Source: a bacterium
GTDB taxonomy: Bacteria > Patescibacteriota > Patescibacteriia > Patescibacteriales > XYC2-FULL-47-12
Direction: 5' to 3'
Assembly (NCBI GenBank): GCA_030698385.1
Contig: JAUYLZ010000034.1
Location: 1-34,764, forward strand
DNA length: 34,764 nucleotides
In this document: piece after piece, positions 25,201 through 31,391 of the stretch
Layout: the number at the start of each line of letters is the position of its first letter
Position numbering within the stretch: position 1 is the first letter of the stretch
The notes under the pieces: model-generated
Told to the model about the DNA's origin: nothing
What the model saw: the letters and a program-made list of their open reading frames with translations, nothing else
The model's database searches: none
Made by a program: the position numbers and the translations under genes

Positions 25201-28040
25201 GACGGAATTAGGAATTGCTGTTTTTGCGTCTCAAAGTTCGTCTCCGACTGGACATACGAGTCATAGCCGTCGCACTGCTCAATGCAGTAATCCAGCGCGT
25301 TGACCTTGGCGGGAATGCCGAAGCCGTCGCGAACGCGCGTATAGCGTTCACAGCCGGCTTCCGCGCTAACGCATTGGCGGGCGTAATTGCCGCAAATGGC
25401 GGGAGCATCATCATACAGACTGCCGTCAATATCATAACAAGCGCCCAGATAGGGATGATAATTGGGTTGCGACTGATCGGGCTCGCGCACTAGATAATCA
25501 GGCAGACTTTTCTCATGGACAACGTTTGACTCGCCGTAATCGCGGTAGACGGAAGGAATATTCGCGGTAGTTACCGCTTCGAGCATAATGCCGTCAAAAA
25601 TTATCGGACCTCCACTATTTACTCTTATGCCAATCAGCATATCTTCGGATGTGTGATCGGCGGTAAAGATGGTACTGACTCTTTGCCATTCAGTCTGACC
25701 AGCGACTAGACTGCTCTGGTAGCTAAACTGATCTCCGGCAACATTGCTAACCGGCGTACTAATCAAATCGCCGACCCGCACATTAAAACTTGTACCGGCC
25801 GGATCGCTTGTTTTAAAATAAACCGACAAAATATAGCGCCAGCCCGCTTGCAAGCCGAACTTACTGTCTCGGAGCGGTATATCACTGGCAGCAAAATTTA
25901 TTACCGCTGAATCAGCTCCGGCAAACTGCAGAGCGTACTGTCCGTACAGACTATCTTCAGTTTTTGTAATACTATTGTTAGTTGGTGTCCAAAAATCAAT
26001 ATTTTGCGCGCCGCCACTCTCAAAGCTTGAGTTAGGAATAATATTCGTCCCCAAACCCGGCTTAACGCGAATAAACTCCTGACAGCTTTCACTGGCTGAA
26101 TCACAGCTCTCCGCGTTTTTATTAAGATAAACGGAATTCGCACTGCTCACCGGCTGGTCCGCGCCGGCAATATTTGTGTCCCATTGCCCAAGAGTATAAT
26201 TATATTGAGTTGAGTAACGCTCGCAACCGGCCGCGTCCGCGCCGCAATAGGCTAGAGTGTTTTTCAGATAAGAAATATTGGACCCGCTCTCGGCCTCGGT
26301 ATAGGTCTGGCAGGAATTATAGAGCGGATTACAGGAGTTCTCGCCGAAGTTCCAGGTGCGGCGCTCCTGCGTACAGTAGCCGTAGATTTCACAGGAGCCG
26401 TCGGCGTTTTCCTTGACGCAGGACTGCTCATCGGCGCAATAGTTATCCTTGCGCGCGATTTGATACTGGCCGTTGATGAGCTGGGGTTCGCCGAAAGTTT
26501 CCGGACCATAGCCGGCGCGGGCGCAGTAGTTAAGCGGGGCTTTGAGCACCCAGCTTGGATCAACCAGTCCAGCGCACCAGCGATCGTCGTCATCAAAACA
26601 ATCTATCATCTGACCCAATGTCATCTGTCTAATATCTTCTTTTCCGCTAAAGTTGCTACTCACCTCTTCACCGAAGTGCTCATTAATATAACTAGCCGCC
26701 ACCTCCCAGCCGACCGGAATAATCCTGAACTTGCGCAAAATCAGCATTGAGCGATAGGGATAATTCTCGTTAAAAAAGAGTGGCTCCAGATTACGGCTGG
26801 TAAACCCAAAAATTCCGTTAGCATTTAATACCTCCTCTTTCAAAGCCTGCCCGACAGTCTTGCGGCTCTGGACCGCCTGCCGAAATCTTTCGGTAATGAC
26901 GCAGTTAGTCGGCCCGGCGCGGTTCGGATCCGGACATTGGGTAAGTTCGGCTAAAATACTATAATCGCCGCGGACGTCAAAACGCGGCTGGACAATCCGC
27001 CGGAACTGCTCGCGCGCCGCTCGCGTACCCCCGCTCGCGCCGGAGTCAGCATCAAAGTCATAGACGCCCAGACCGCCACCGCCGGAACCGCCGCCTTTGT
27101 AGATGCCGCCCCAGAGCAAATTGCGCAATAGCTGTATCGCCAGTTGGTTGAGAAAAACATTAAGCGCGTCAATAAAAGCATCGCCGGTTGACTGCGCCCA
27201 GGACGGATCCTTGCGCGTTATGTCCTCCTTCACGGCATCTTCCAGCAAAGAGGCCGGCGTTTCAGTTTTGCCAGCCAAATTACGAATATCCAGCCAGCCG
27301 CCCGTTCGCTTATAATCTTCAATTTTGTCAGTCGCCTCATCAACTTGTTTTTGCAAAAACATCGTATTTAGCGACAGCGCGATACCAAGGTCGTTGGAAG
27401 TCGGTTCAAAGTAATTCTGGAAGTCGCGCAGAAAGGTCGCCTTGCGGATCTCGCTCTCCCAGTTGTCGCGCATCTGGGAAAAAGTACAGGCCGGACGCGG
27501 ACGCTTATATTGATAAAGTCCCAGGCCGATTTTTACGTCAACACCCAGCGAGGGCTGGCACAAGTTCAGGCCGCCCATGCCTTCTTCTCCCAGTGTGGAC
27601 AAAAAATCCCCGGCGCCGGCATCCAAGCTGTCTTTAAACAGTTCGCCAAAACTGCGCGTCTCAAAAGCCGGTCCCTGACCGCTGCCGCCGCTAGCCAGTT
27701 GATTGGCCGCGTCATAGGCAAAAGTATTCAGCGCCGTGCGCACGGCCGAGCCGAATGCCTGCGAGCCGGCTTTAAGCCAGGCAAACTTAAGTAGCTCTCT
27801 AACTCTATCCGCGAATGTCTGTTTGTTTATTTTGGCATCTGTTCTTTTTGCTTCAGTTTCAATGGCCACATTAACACCCGCATCCATCGTGGTGCCATAG
27901 GTGGAATCGAAAGTGTCACCTCCACCTATCTCCCCACCCGGATCATTTTGAGCTAAAACAAATTTAAAAGCAATCAGAAAAAAAGACACAACAAACAAGC
28001 TAACTAAGCCTGCTAAAATTATTTTTTTAGGTTTGAACAT
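19215..28040 (-). CDS. Giant cysteine-rich secreted protein beside the secretion locus
   Basis: 2941 residues. A signal peptide or TM anchor (about 8-30, ending VLAQ) is followed by a helical region with a Gly-rich break (GGGSGGGGLG, about 320). From ~590 to ~1640 a Cys module recurs, with the motif C-x3-AxGC-E-x-(Y/F): CGADAAGCERY, CVSAEAGCERY, CSAQAAGCDEF, CSAAQNGCRKY, CASADVGCSEY. Four jelly-roll, carbohydrate-binding-like domains are interleaved (about 670-825, 1147-1303, 1643-1750, 1945-2125; e.g. NIIPNSSFESGG). A second Cys-rich part (~2500-2700) precedes a PKD-like domain (~2775-2850). It is probably exported, disulfide-rich and adhesive or structural. Its 3' end is duplicated at 15671. 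Confidence 0.85.
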   Translation of the reverse strand: MFKPKKIILAGLVSLFVVSFFLIAFKFVLAQNDPGGEIGGGDTFDSTYGTTMDAGVNVAIETEAKRTDAKINKQTFADRVRELLKFAWLKAGSQAFGSAVRTALNTFAYDAANQLASGGSGQGPAFETRSFGELFKDSLDAGAGDFLSTLGEEGMGGLNLCQPSLGVDVKIGLGLYQYKRPRPACTFSQMRDNWESEIRKATFLRDFQNYFEPTSNDLGIALSLNTMFLQKQVDEATDKIEDYKRTGGWLDIRNLAGKTETPASLLEDAVKEDITRKDPSWAQSTGDAFIDALNVFLNQLAIQLLRNLLWGGIYKGGGSGGGGLGVYDFDADSGASGGTRAAREQFRRIVQPRFDVRGDYSILAELTQCPDPNRAGPTNCVITERFRQAVQSRKTVGQALKEEVLNANGIFGFTSRNLEPLFFNENYPYRSMLILRKFRIIPVGWEVAASYINEHFGEEVSSNFSGKEDIRQMTLGQMIDCFDDDDRWCAGLVDPSWVLKAPLNYCARAGYGPETFGEPQLINGQYQIARKDNYCADEQSCVKENADGSCEIYGYCTQERRTWNFGENSCNPLYNSCQTYTEAESGSNISYLKNTLAYCGADAAGCERYSTQYNYTLGQWDTNIAGADQPVSSANSVYLNKNAESCDSASESCQEFIRVKPGLGTNIIPNSSFESGGAQNIDFWTPTNNSITKTEDSLYGQYALQFAGADSAVINFAASDIPLRDSKFGLQAGWRYILSVYFKTSDPAGTSFNVRVGDLISTPVSNVAGDQFSYQSSLVAGQTEWQRVSTIFTADHTSEDMLIGIRVNSGGPIIFDGIMLEAVTTANIPSVYRDYGESNVVHEKSLPDYLVREPDQSQPNYHPYLGACYDIDGSLYDDAPAICGNYARQCVSAEAGCERYTRVRDGFGIPAKVNALDYCIEQCDGYDSYVQSETNFETQKQQFLIPSTGRQCSAQAAGCDEFTNLDEVELGGEGIEYYSQLRQCTIESNDTAIFYVWEGSDESGFQLKSYTLEYDGANPAVTDGDTANNNHDLGGGRVCDETNYNLDPGQPDYSSDCRQIYNRNGGISYRFYSYTISYSTDCHPYRRSSSGDLAVDQADCPAANWDNTNQVCVYMAIPREGKQCSAAQNGCRKYTGNVANNIRNIITDNFDDNAIDSTDGWSASPLGFSEVVRVEDSVTVGGGSMKVSDTTLPLEVGKELTGEIQEGKSYVVEFLAKGTVANQHLRVDFNMAVPGAPALSVRNVNFTPELSGSSGIVLPTEWTLFTFNADYNTALLPGEKLHLRFSSDDLDPLVAGDFYIDYVILREVVDNYYIIKNSWNTPLVCDQDLDGNDAPRYMVGTSGCYEYSDRDNASHYLKSFSDICSESAVGCELMIDTQNYTPYNGNVWQDVNNNSSCDSNEFSCEKVYQDSFIYMVYDQEKTCGANEKACQLLGKDRTGGYNNTYLRNDPDTYDRSLCASADVGCSEYRDDNGGQVYFKNPEENVCEYRAGFDGNFGWWQKSINRCDFNNGLVGGAPDGKINHNINGVIEGVGGQPGQDNICLVDTDCGLGYQSACNTDSDCGGDSLFSCVANTCYAKCLVDSWDTQCDTDKTGAPKTVGIGGAGNRIVQPVGMPAGMAGLCPAVQSSCVELIDPVSKPSVNLLFNDDFSQDFDDNKIADGWEGPQSVNLKPSTLYKLLPVGVGVTLDTGCGSYRLDPISNSFADAQSPTITDGQLFIFISGPTPSCTIEATDKSVNPGGPSVKSIELKEAIVNYQLADTLDKTSCNGQVDVDNGCVLFNDREIEVVSGAGQSKTLIYNAEETMSLLADITQAPIVNCLPANGDCSANELIKVSPDRVCDEWLACRSQVAQGDENICYDIGICDGFGENNQCTSWVLADKKNQTVQINDTPTLTGPNGYGITPAQAANSTGYNIAGIYDTDSGLNSVEGYFPLGVMDQVGNVAVVPNGSFEFAGTNNYPIGWKMINNVSWTPDKTRIISNPVEAETLGVPVVDSNNNYIIDGRNFLQLGSSFGVESEIIEVSPQVGSEYIVSASVNTANLLQGVAKLEVFGIDKLSNGTVNNISLGSVSYAARASGKWESILHKFKIPVSQGSMSNIIIRLHVDGVLGNNGIGNFYFDNIRIRPALEIRDITPADSADNDFWISPQSCRLFPEADSLSCNYFNDSGAEQRGWYGYCLQYDRAPGNTNACLQWWPVGRVKGDGIDEGVGYLGRFPLYYTTEVAEQDIELTSVSFPIKMFFPATCNSFTIDDLKAGVDAENFEKFAPFLNKNEQTFSIGLECESDHSNKNSANLYYYFDNNGSIFNPITLGQTTSGESWCAEVYEHGGSIPARDSFNTDTCGLSDVSEVVCGNGGNCWKFCSFFDDDGSFDNFRYYTSDDSNDTSGWNCELTFNFKGYFAQTINQTVTPNAQNKYWSGRVYEGTDYAYQCNINIPIVSGVPNICEYNTDSQPFGAVIPPTPSDNPDEWTEQLFYLSDRFSGVKMGQEQSISLVQRIFAKSYGTWEWQNVSGAPNSCTYDITASKCSLSVSNCDDDNDCVLAPDLGNCVLGVQVCQGGLNNGEACADCNSLPSAELCDGSIGTNNTYSGRCGASTPLRGQICYGNNQEEATHICYGSSAAGAYCNTNLNLCVGGMFDDLYCETDEQCTTVLTGAGCQPSELVCANDLSLNCPIAGRSCNDWYNSASNVCIGVCSQSSESCSTFDVCPEVSSRYQKSFAGGWEPPQYLCVGAPEPLRPNYNNDTYQCERGTLSGSCSGNCDDSDTDGVVDSATCDYCAVPPVISIIEVNGINGNVSFVRNGVANITFQSNIETNQEPMIAYEVYWGDGESTSVAGVEMSDHPDVGNPHSLFHIYDYWDLVKKRASAQSGDPEYTSIYCSNGDGPARNRISGQLALNDPLLNSHYCLVKPTVWIKDNWGWYSGGTAWNQPPGAPDEFDGWIVVKQN

Positions 28041-28050
28041 GAAAAGTAGT

Positions 28051-28075
28051 AAATTTCTAATTTCTAATATCTAAT
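28051..28075. repeat. Left arm of inverted repeat around the second 4-helix gene
   Basis: AAATTTCTAATTTCTAATAT is the reverse complement of the AAATTAGAAATTAG blocks at 28497-28526 apart from two bases. The pair brackets the four-helix-bundle gene. Confidence 0.65.
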
Positions 28076-28109
28076 TACTAATCAATTACTAATTCTTTAG
28101 ATTAAATGC

Positions 28110-28484
28110 CTAACTATTTAATCTTGATGTTTTTACTATTTTGTTGAAAATCAAATTTAACTCTTTTGCTTCTTGCCATAATACACGAGCTTGAGGCGCT
28201 AATATCGGCACGGCCGTTACTATCATTCTTAACCAATGCTTTGATTCTCTTGCCTCTTTTTTACAGATTCCTATTTTATGGCAAAAATCTTTCTTTGATT
28301 CAGCGTCGTCCGCCTCACAATAATTAGCTCCCACGCTCGTGCCTGACTTTGTTAATTGTATTATCAATGGATCAGTTATTGGATTACGGGGAATTTGCTT
28401 GCAAAACTTTATTATTTCTTCACCAAAGATAGCGGTTCTTTCTTCCAAATCATAAGGATGTTTAGTCATTTCCGCATTAGACAT
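28110..28484 (-). CDS. Four-helix-bundle protein (23S rRNA IVS / S23 type), second copy
   Basis: 124 residues. The family core is present: LTKSGTSVGANYCEADDAES, then ARESKHWLRMI and a last helix with EAKELNLIFNKIVK. It is clearly different in sequence from the member at 7521, so the two are not a recent duplication. It lies between the anchored calcium-repeat protein and the giant gene and is flanked by inverted AT repeats. MTKHPYDL at 28469 is an alternative start. Confidence 0.93.
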   Translation of the reverse strand: MSNAEMTKHPYDLEERTAIFGEEIIKFCKQIPRNPITDPLIIQLTKSGTSVGANYCEADDAESKKDFCHKIGICKKEARESKHWLRMIVTAVPILAPQARVLWQEAKELNLIFNKIVKTSRLNS

Positions 28485-28496
28485 TGGGGTTTTATT

Positions 28497-28526
28497 AAAA
28501 ATTAGAAATTAGAAATTAGAAATTTT
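28497..28526. repeat. Right arm of inverted repeat around the second 4-helix gene
   Basis: Three tandem AAATTAG blocks ending at the stop codon of the next gene. Paired with 28051-28075. Confidence 0.65.
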
Positions 28527-29208
28527 ATTCCTGCCCTTCCAGCGTCTGCTGATAATTAGCGATTAAATCTTCATCAGATATTTGATCCAGCATCTCCTGA
28601 TTCATTCCGGCATCGCGCAAAAAAGCGCGCAAGGTCGCCGCGTCAACCTCGCCGCTCAAAATCTTCACCACATCTTCCTGGCTGGGGCCGACAACCGGCG
28701 AATTAAGAGGTCCGGGCGCGTTTAGGTCAAAATTCGGCGCGGGCGTTTCGTTGGACAAGATCTCATCGCCGGAAAAACAATTCTGTCCCAACGGACAGTT
28801 CGGGTCTTGCTCAGCGTCGATTTCAGCTTTATCTGAAACGCCATCGCTGTCGCTATCTTCAATATATGGGGAGGTGTTGTAGAAGTAAAGTTCGTCATAG
28901 TCAGACAGACCGTCTTTATCCGTATCCAGTTCCTGCAGATTAGCCTGCGGTTCCGCCGGCTGTTCTGGCGGTAACGGTGGGTTTATTATCAAACCTTGGC
29001 TGAACTGCGCCGCCCACAAAACCAAAGCGGCAATGCCAAACACTATTAAAAAAACCACCGCCAGCTTCTGTTTCCAGGTTGTTTGTTTGATAAACTGTTT
29101 GTCTTCAGCCGGCTGAAATTCTGCTAATTTTTCCCGATATTCTTCTCCGGAAACATAGTCTTCGGGAAAATTTCGTTCTTCTTCTTTAAATGGATTTTCT
29201 TCATTCAT
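28525..29208 (-). CDS. Membrane-anchored protein with calcium-binding (TSP3-like) repeats
   Basis: 227 residues. A hydrophilic cytoplasmic part (1-45) precedes one TM helix (about 48-68, VVFLIVFGIAALVLWAA). Outside it are two thrombospondin type 3-like aspartate repeats: DTDKDGLSDYDELYFYNTSP and DSDSDGVSDKAEIDAEQDPN (about 93-133), which bind calcium in known families. The C-terminus has two short helical hairpins (DVVKILSGEVDAATLRAFL, MLDQISDEDLIANY). Same orientation and near the giant gene, so possibly part of the same surface assembly. Confidence 0.82.
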   Translation of the reverse strand: MNEENPFKEEERNFPEDYVSGEEYREKLAEFQPAEDKQFIKQTTWKQKLAVVFLIVFGIAALVLWAAQFSQGLIINPPLPPEQPAEPQANLQELDTDKDGLSDYDELYFYNTSPYIEDSDSDGVSDKAEIDAEQDPNCPLGQNCFSGDEILSNETPAPNFDLNAPGPLNSPVVGPSQEDVVKILSGEVDAATLRAFLRDAGMNQEMLDQISDEDLIANYQQTLEGQE

Positions 29209-29223
29209 AAAAAATTAGAGAGT

Positions 29224-29399
29224 GAGATGGTTGCAAAATTACTTTTAAGCGAAGTTTAGGACTTTTTGACTGAGGCGAGGAAAGCAAGCAAAATGATTTG
29301 AACCGTAATAGAATTACGGTGAAAATCATTTTGCGCCAGCTTGACGAAGCCTCTGACGAAAAGGACAAATTGCAGCCAAAGTAATTTTGCAACCATCTC
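29224..29399. repeat. 176-base foldback element
   Basis: Outer arms of 22 bases (29224-29245 and 29378-29399) are perfect inverted repeats. The middle is a 45-base near-perfect palindrome, CAAAATGATTT-ga-ACCGTAAT-aga-ATTACGGT-ga-AAATCATTTTG (29289-29333). The two halves between are imperfectly complementary. It fills the gap between the anchored protein and rsmA; no gene is present. Confidence 0.8.
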
Positions 29400-29426
29400 A
29401 ATATCAATTATCTACATTGTAATTTA

Positions 29427-30410
29427 TTATAACATATTTCGGCTATCAAGCACAAGATAAAGTTTATGCCAATCGTCAAGCGAGAGTTCCTGCGGCCGCG
29501 CTTTTTCATTTAGCTTAATTTCCTTTAAAAAATCGCGGCCTTGCTCTTTGGCAATATGCAAACCGGCGGCAAGATTATGCTGTAACTGCTTGCGTTTCGC
29601 GCTAAAGCCAATCTTCACCATCCGGAAAAACTTCTGCTCGTCAATACTTATTTTTACATTATCATTTTGCATTCTGAATTTTGCAATCTGCAATTTAATT
29701 ATGGCGCTCTCCACCTGCGGCTGCGGCCAAAAATTTTCTTTTGGCACATCCATTACTTTTTCCGCTTGCGCGTAAAATTGTACTGAAACCGCCAAGAGGC
29801 TCATCTGTCCGGGTTTGGCCAAAATACGTTCCACCACTTCTTTTTGCAGCATTAGAACCATCATGTGTGGTTTATTCTCAACTTCTGATAAAAATTTTCT
29901 TAAAAATATTGAAGTAATGTTGTACGGCAGGTTGGCAACAATCTTGTAACCACTGTCATGGCGAGGAGTACCGCCAAGTTTCAAACTTGTTTCGCGTTCA
30001 GCGAAACTGTTTGAAACTTTTACTTGGGGTTGCGAGCATAAGTTTAAAACAGTTCCCGCTGCGGCCGAGCCAAGTTTTAAACTTTGAGACCTCGCAACGA
30101 CAGAGAGAATGTCGCCATGTACTATCTCAATATTTTTTATCGCAATGGCAGTGGCTTCGGTTTTGAAAACATCAGCGAGCTCTCTGTCCACTTCAACCGC
30201 CACAACTTTTTTCACCTTCTGTGCCATCTTCATAGTCAAAAAACCGAAGCCCGGTCCGACTTCCAAAACCGTGTCGTCTTTTGACAAACGCGCGGCCTGG
30301 ATAATTTTGTCATAGACATTCTCTGATATTAAAAAATTCTGCCCCTTAGCGCGAGCAGGTTTGATACCATACATCTGGCAGAGTTGTTTGGTTTGTTCAA
30401 GAATGGTCAT
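29427..30410 (-). CDS. rsmA: RsmA/KsgA 16S rRNA dimethyladenosine transferase with in-frame insertion
   Basis: 327 residues from MTILEQTKQL at 30410. The enzyme dimethylates two adenines near the 3' end of 16S rRNA. Visible motifs: KGQNFLIS, VLEVGPGFGFLT (motif I), VVAVEVDREL, and NLPYNITSIF (catalytic motif IV). Between HGDIL and YKIVANLPY about 50 extra residues (about 103-154) are encoded by palindromic repeat DNA at 29953-30103. Without them the length would be about 277, normal for RsmA. A second repeat-derived stretch, LQIAKFRMQNDN near the C-terminus, is encoded by an AT repeat at 29659-29700. The frame stays open throughout, so the protein may still work. Confidence 0.93.
   Translation of the reverse strand: MTILEQTKQLCQMYGIKPARAKGQNFLISENVYDKIIQAARLSKDDTVLEVGPGFGFLTMKMAQKVKKVVAVEVDRELADVFKTEATAIAIKNIEIVHGDILSVVARSQSLKLGSAAAGTVLNLCSQPQVKVSNSFAERETSLKLGGTPRHDSGYKIVANLPYNITSIFLRKFLSEVENKPHMMVLMLQKEVVERILAKPGQMSLLAVSVQFYAQAEKVMDVPKENFWPQPQVESAIIKLQIAKFRMQNDNVKISIDEQKFFRMVKIGFSAKRKQLQHNLAAGLHIAKEQGRDFLKEIKLNEKARPQELSLDDWHKLYLVLDSRNML
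29953..30103. repeat. Composite palindromic insertion inside rsmA
   Basis: Outer arms CTGTC-atg-GCGAGG (29953-29966) and CCTCGC-aac-GACAG (30090-30103) enclose two palindromes with AAGTTT-type arms. One is AAGTTTCAAAC...GTTTGAAACTT (29976-30019) with inner stem GTTTCGC/GCGAAAC. The other, 30040-30084, is 45 bases and differs from the intergenic copy at 30821-30865 at only 3 positions. The insert is about 150 bases, a multiple of three. Confidence 0.88.
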
Positions 30411-30417
30411 ATATAGC

Positions 30418-30904
30418 AAGTTTAAAACTTATTTTGCGTGCCCGCTTCGCCTGCAAAGCGAGGCGAGTGAGCCAAGTTTTAAACTATTCCGATTTTATCG
30501 GAATTGTTTAAAACTTTTACTGAGGTTATCAACAAACTGAAACTTAAGCAAAAATTTTAAACTTTTTCTTGCTCTCTCAAGATGAAGTAAACCCACACAC
30601 AAAGGTGTCGTGGCCGGTGGCATTAAACCACCGGCACGACACATTGTATTAACCTCTGACTTCGCTCGCCTCGCTATAGCTATGGCGAAGCGGGTCAAAG
30701 GCATTTTGTGTGAGGGTAAAAGTTTAAAACAGTCCGCCTCACACGGCGTCCAAGTTTTAAACTTGTTTTGTGTCAACAAAACTGTTTAAAACTTTTTCTT
30801 GCTCTCTCAAGATGAAGCAAAAGTTTAAAACAGTTCCCGCTGCGGCGGGACCAAGTTTTAAACTTGGCGAAACCTCTCCAAGTCTATGAGTTTTAAACTT
30901 AACA
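30418..30904. repeat. Array of AAGTTTTAAAC palindromes between rsmA and upstream gene
   Basis: At least five palindromic elements with arms AAGTTTTAAAC / GTTTAAAACTT: 30420-30484, 30474-30516 (inner stem ATTCCGAT/ATCGGAAT), 30720-30762, 30752-30794 (inner GTTTTG/CAAAAC) and 30821-30865. Neighbouring elements share arms. A further nested palindrome occupies about 30589-30720 (GTGTCG/CGACAC around CCGGTGG/CCACCGG). TTTTTCTTGCTCTCTCAAG is repeated at 30555 and 30793. The ~490 bases contain no gene. Confidence 0.88.
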
Positions 30905-30923
30905 AATTCTTGCTATACTATAA

Positions 30924-31355
30924 TTACTTGGGAATGCCGATAATCCACGGTACGACATTTGAAGCTCCACCAGCAATATACTGTGTGCCAGCGCGCGGAT
31001 GTGTACCGCCGCCGCGATAACCATCAAAAGCAACTGGCACTGCCATAAACTGTGTTCCATGCTGGCTTTGTTGTACTAACTCAATATAGAACTCGCATTG
31101 TCCCGGAGCTACGGATGCGCTGACAAACGGACAGTGACTGCAAGTCACTGGAGTTGCTGGCGGCGGTGGCGTATCCAAAATACATGGCTCATTCACCATG
31201 GTAATCGTTCCTCCATCCTGCCAGGGCATAGCGCTCGCCGCCTCAACCACGTTTTGCCATTCATAATAGGCCGCGATTCTGGGCGCCAGCAAAAATCCGG
31301 CGATAATCAGTATGGCGGTAATAATGATAAAAATTGTGATTTTTTTTCCAGACAT
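30924..31355 (-). CDS. Small anchored extracellular protein, unknown
   Basis: 143 residues. One TM helix or signal anchor (about 7-27, IFIIITAILIIAGFLLAP) is followed by an outside part with four Cys (CILDTPPPPATPVTCSHC, then GQCEFYI) and a Gly-rich end (YRGGGTHPRAGTQYIAGGASN). The Cys spacing suggests two disulfides. No family recognised. Promoter spacing suggests that transcription starts at or next to the ATG, giving a leaderless mRNA. It runs divergently from the gene at 31385. Confidence 0.72.
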   Translation of the reverse strand: MSGKKITIFIIITAILIIAGFLLAPRIAAYYEWQNVVEAASAMPWQDGGTITMVNEPCILDTPPPPATPVTCSHCPFVSASVAPGQCEFYIELVQQSQHGTQFMAVPVAFDGYRGGGTHPRAGTQYIAGGASNVVPWIIGIPK

Positions 31356-31361
31356 ATCTAT

Positions 31362-31391
31362 ATTATAGCAAAATTAACCGTAATATGACAA
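31362..31391 (-). promoter_or_regulatory. Promoter with start at the ATG (leaderless)
   Basis: Minus strand TTGTCA (31386-31391), 18-base spacer, TGCTATAAT with TATAAT at 31362-31367 and an extended -10. The -10 ends seven bases before the ATG at 31355. The -35 overlaps the start of the divergent gene. Confidence 0.6.

Noticed and set aside
29201..29407. 68-residue open frame on the minus strand
   Set aside because: It spans the 176-base foldback element and has no protein-like features.
30495..30779. 94-residue open frame on the minus strand
   Set aside because: It lies wholly in the palindromic repeat array and its residues simply translate the repeats.
30418..30904. CRISPR-like repeats
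   Set aside because: Repeats are palindromic, share arms and are unevenly spaced; no conserved direct repeat with unique spacers.
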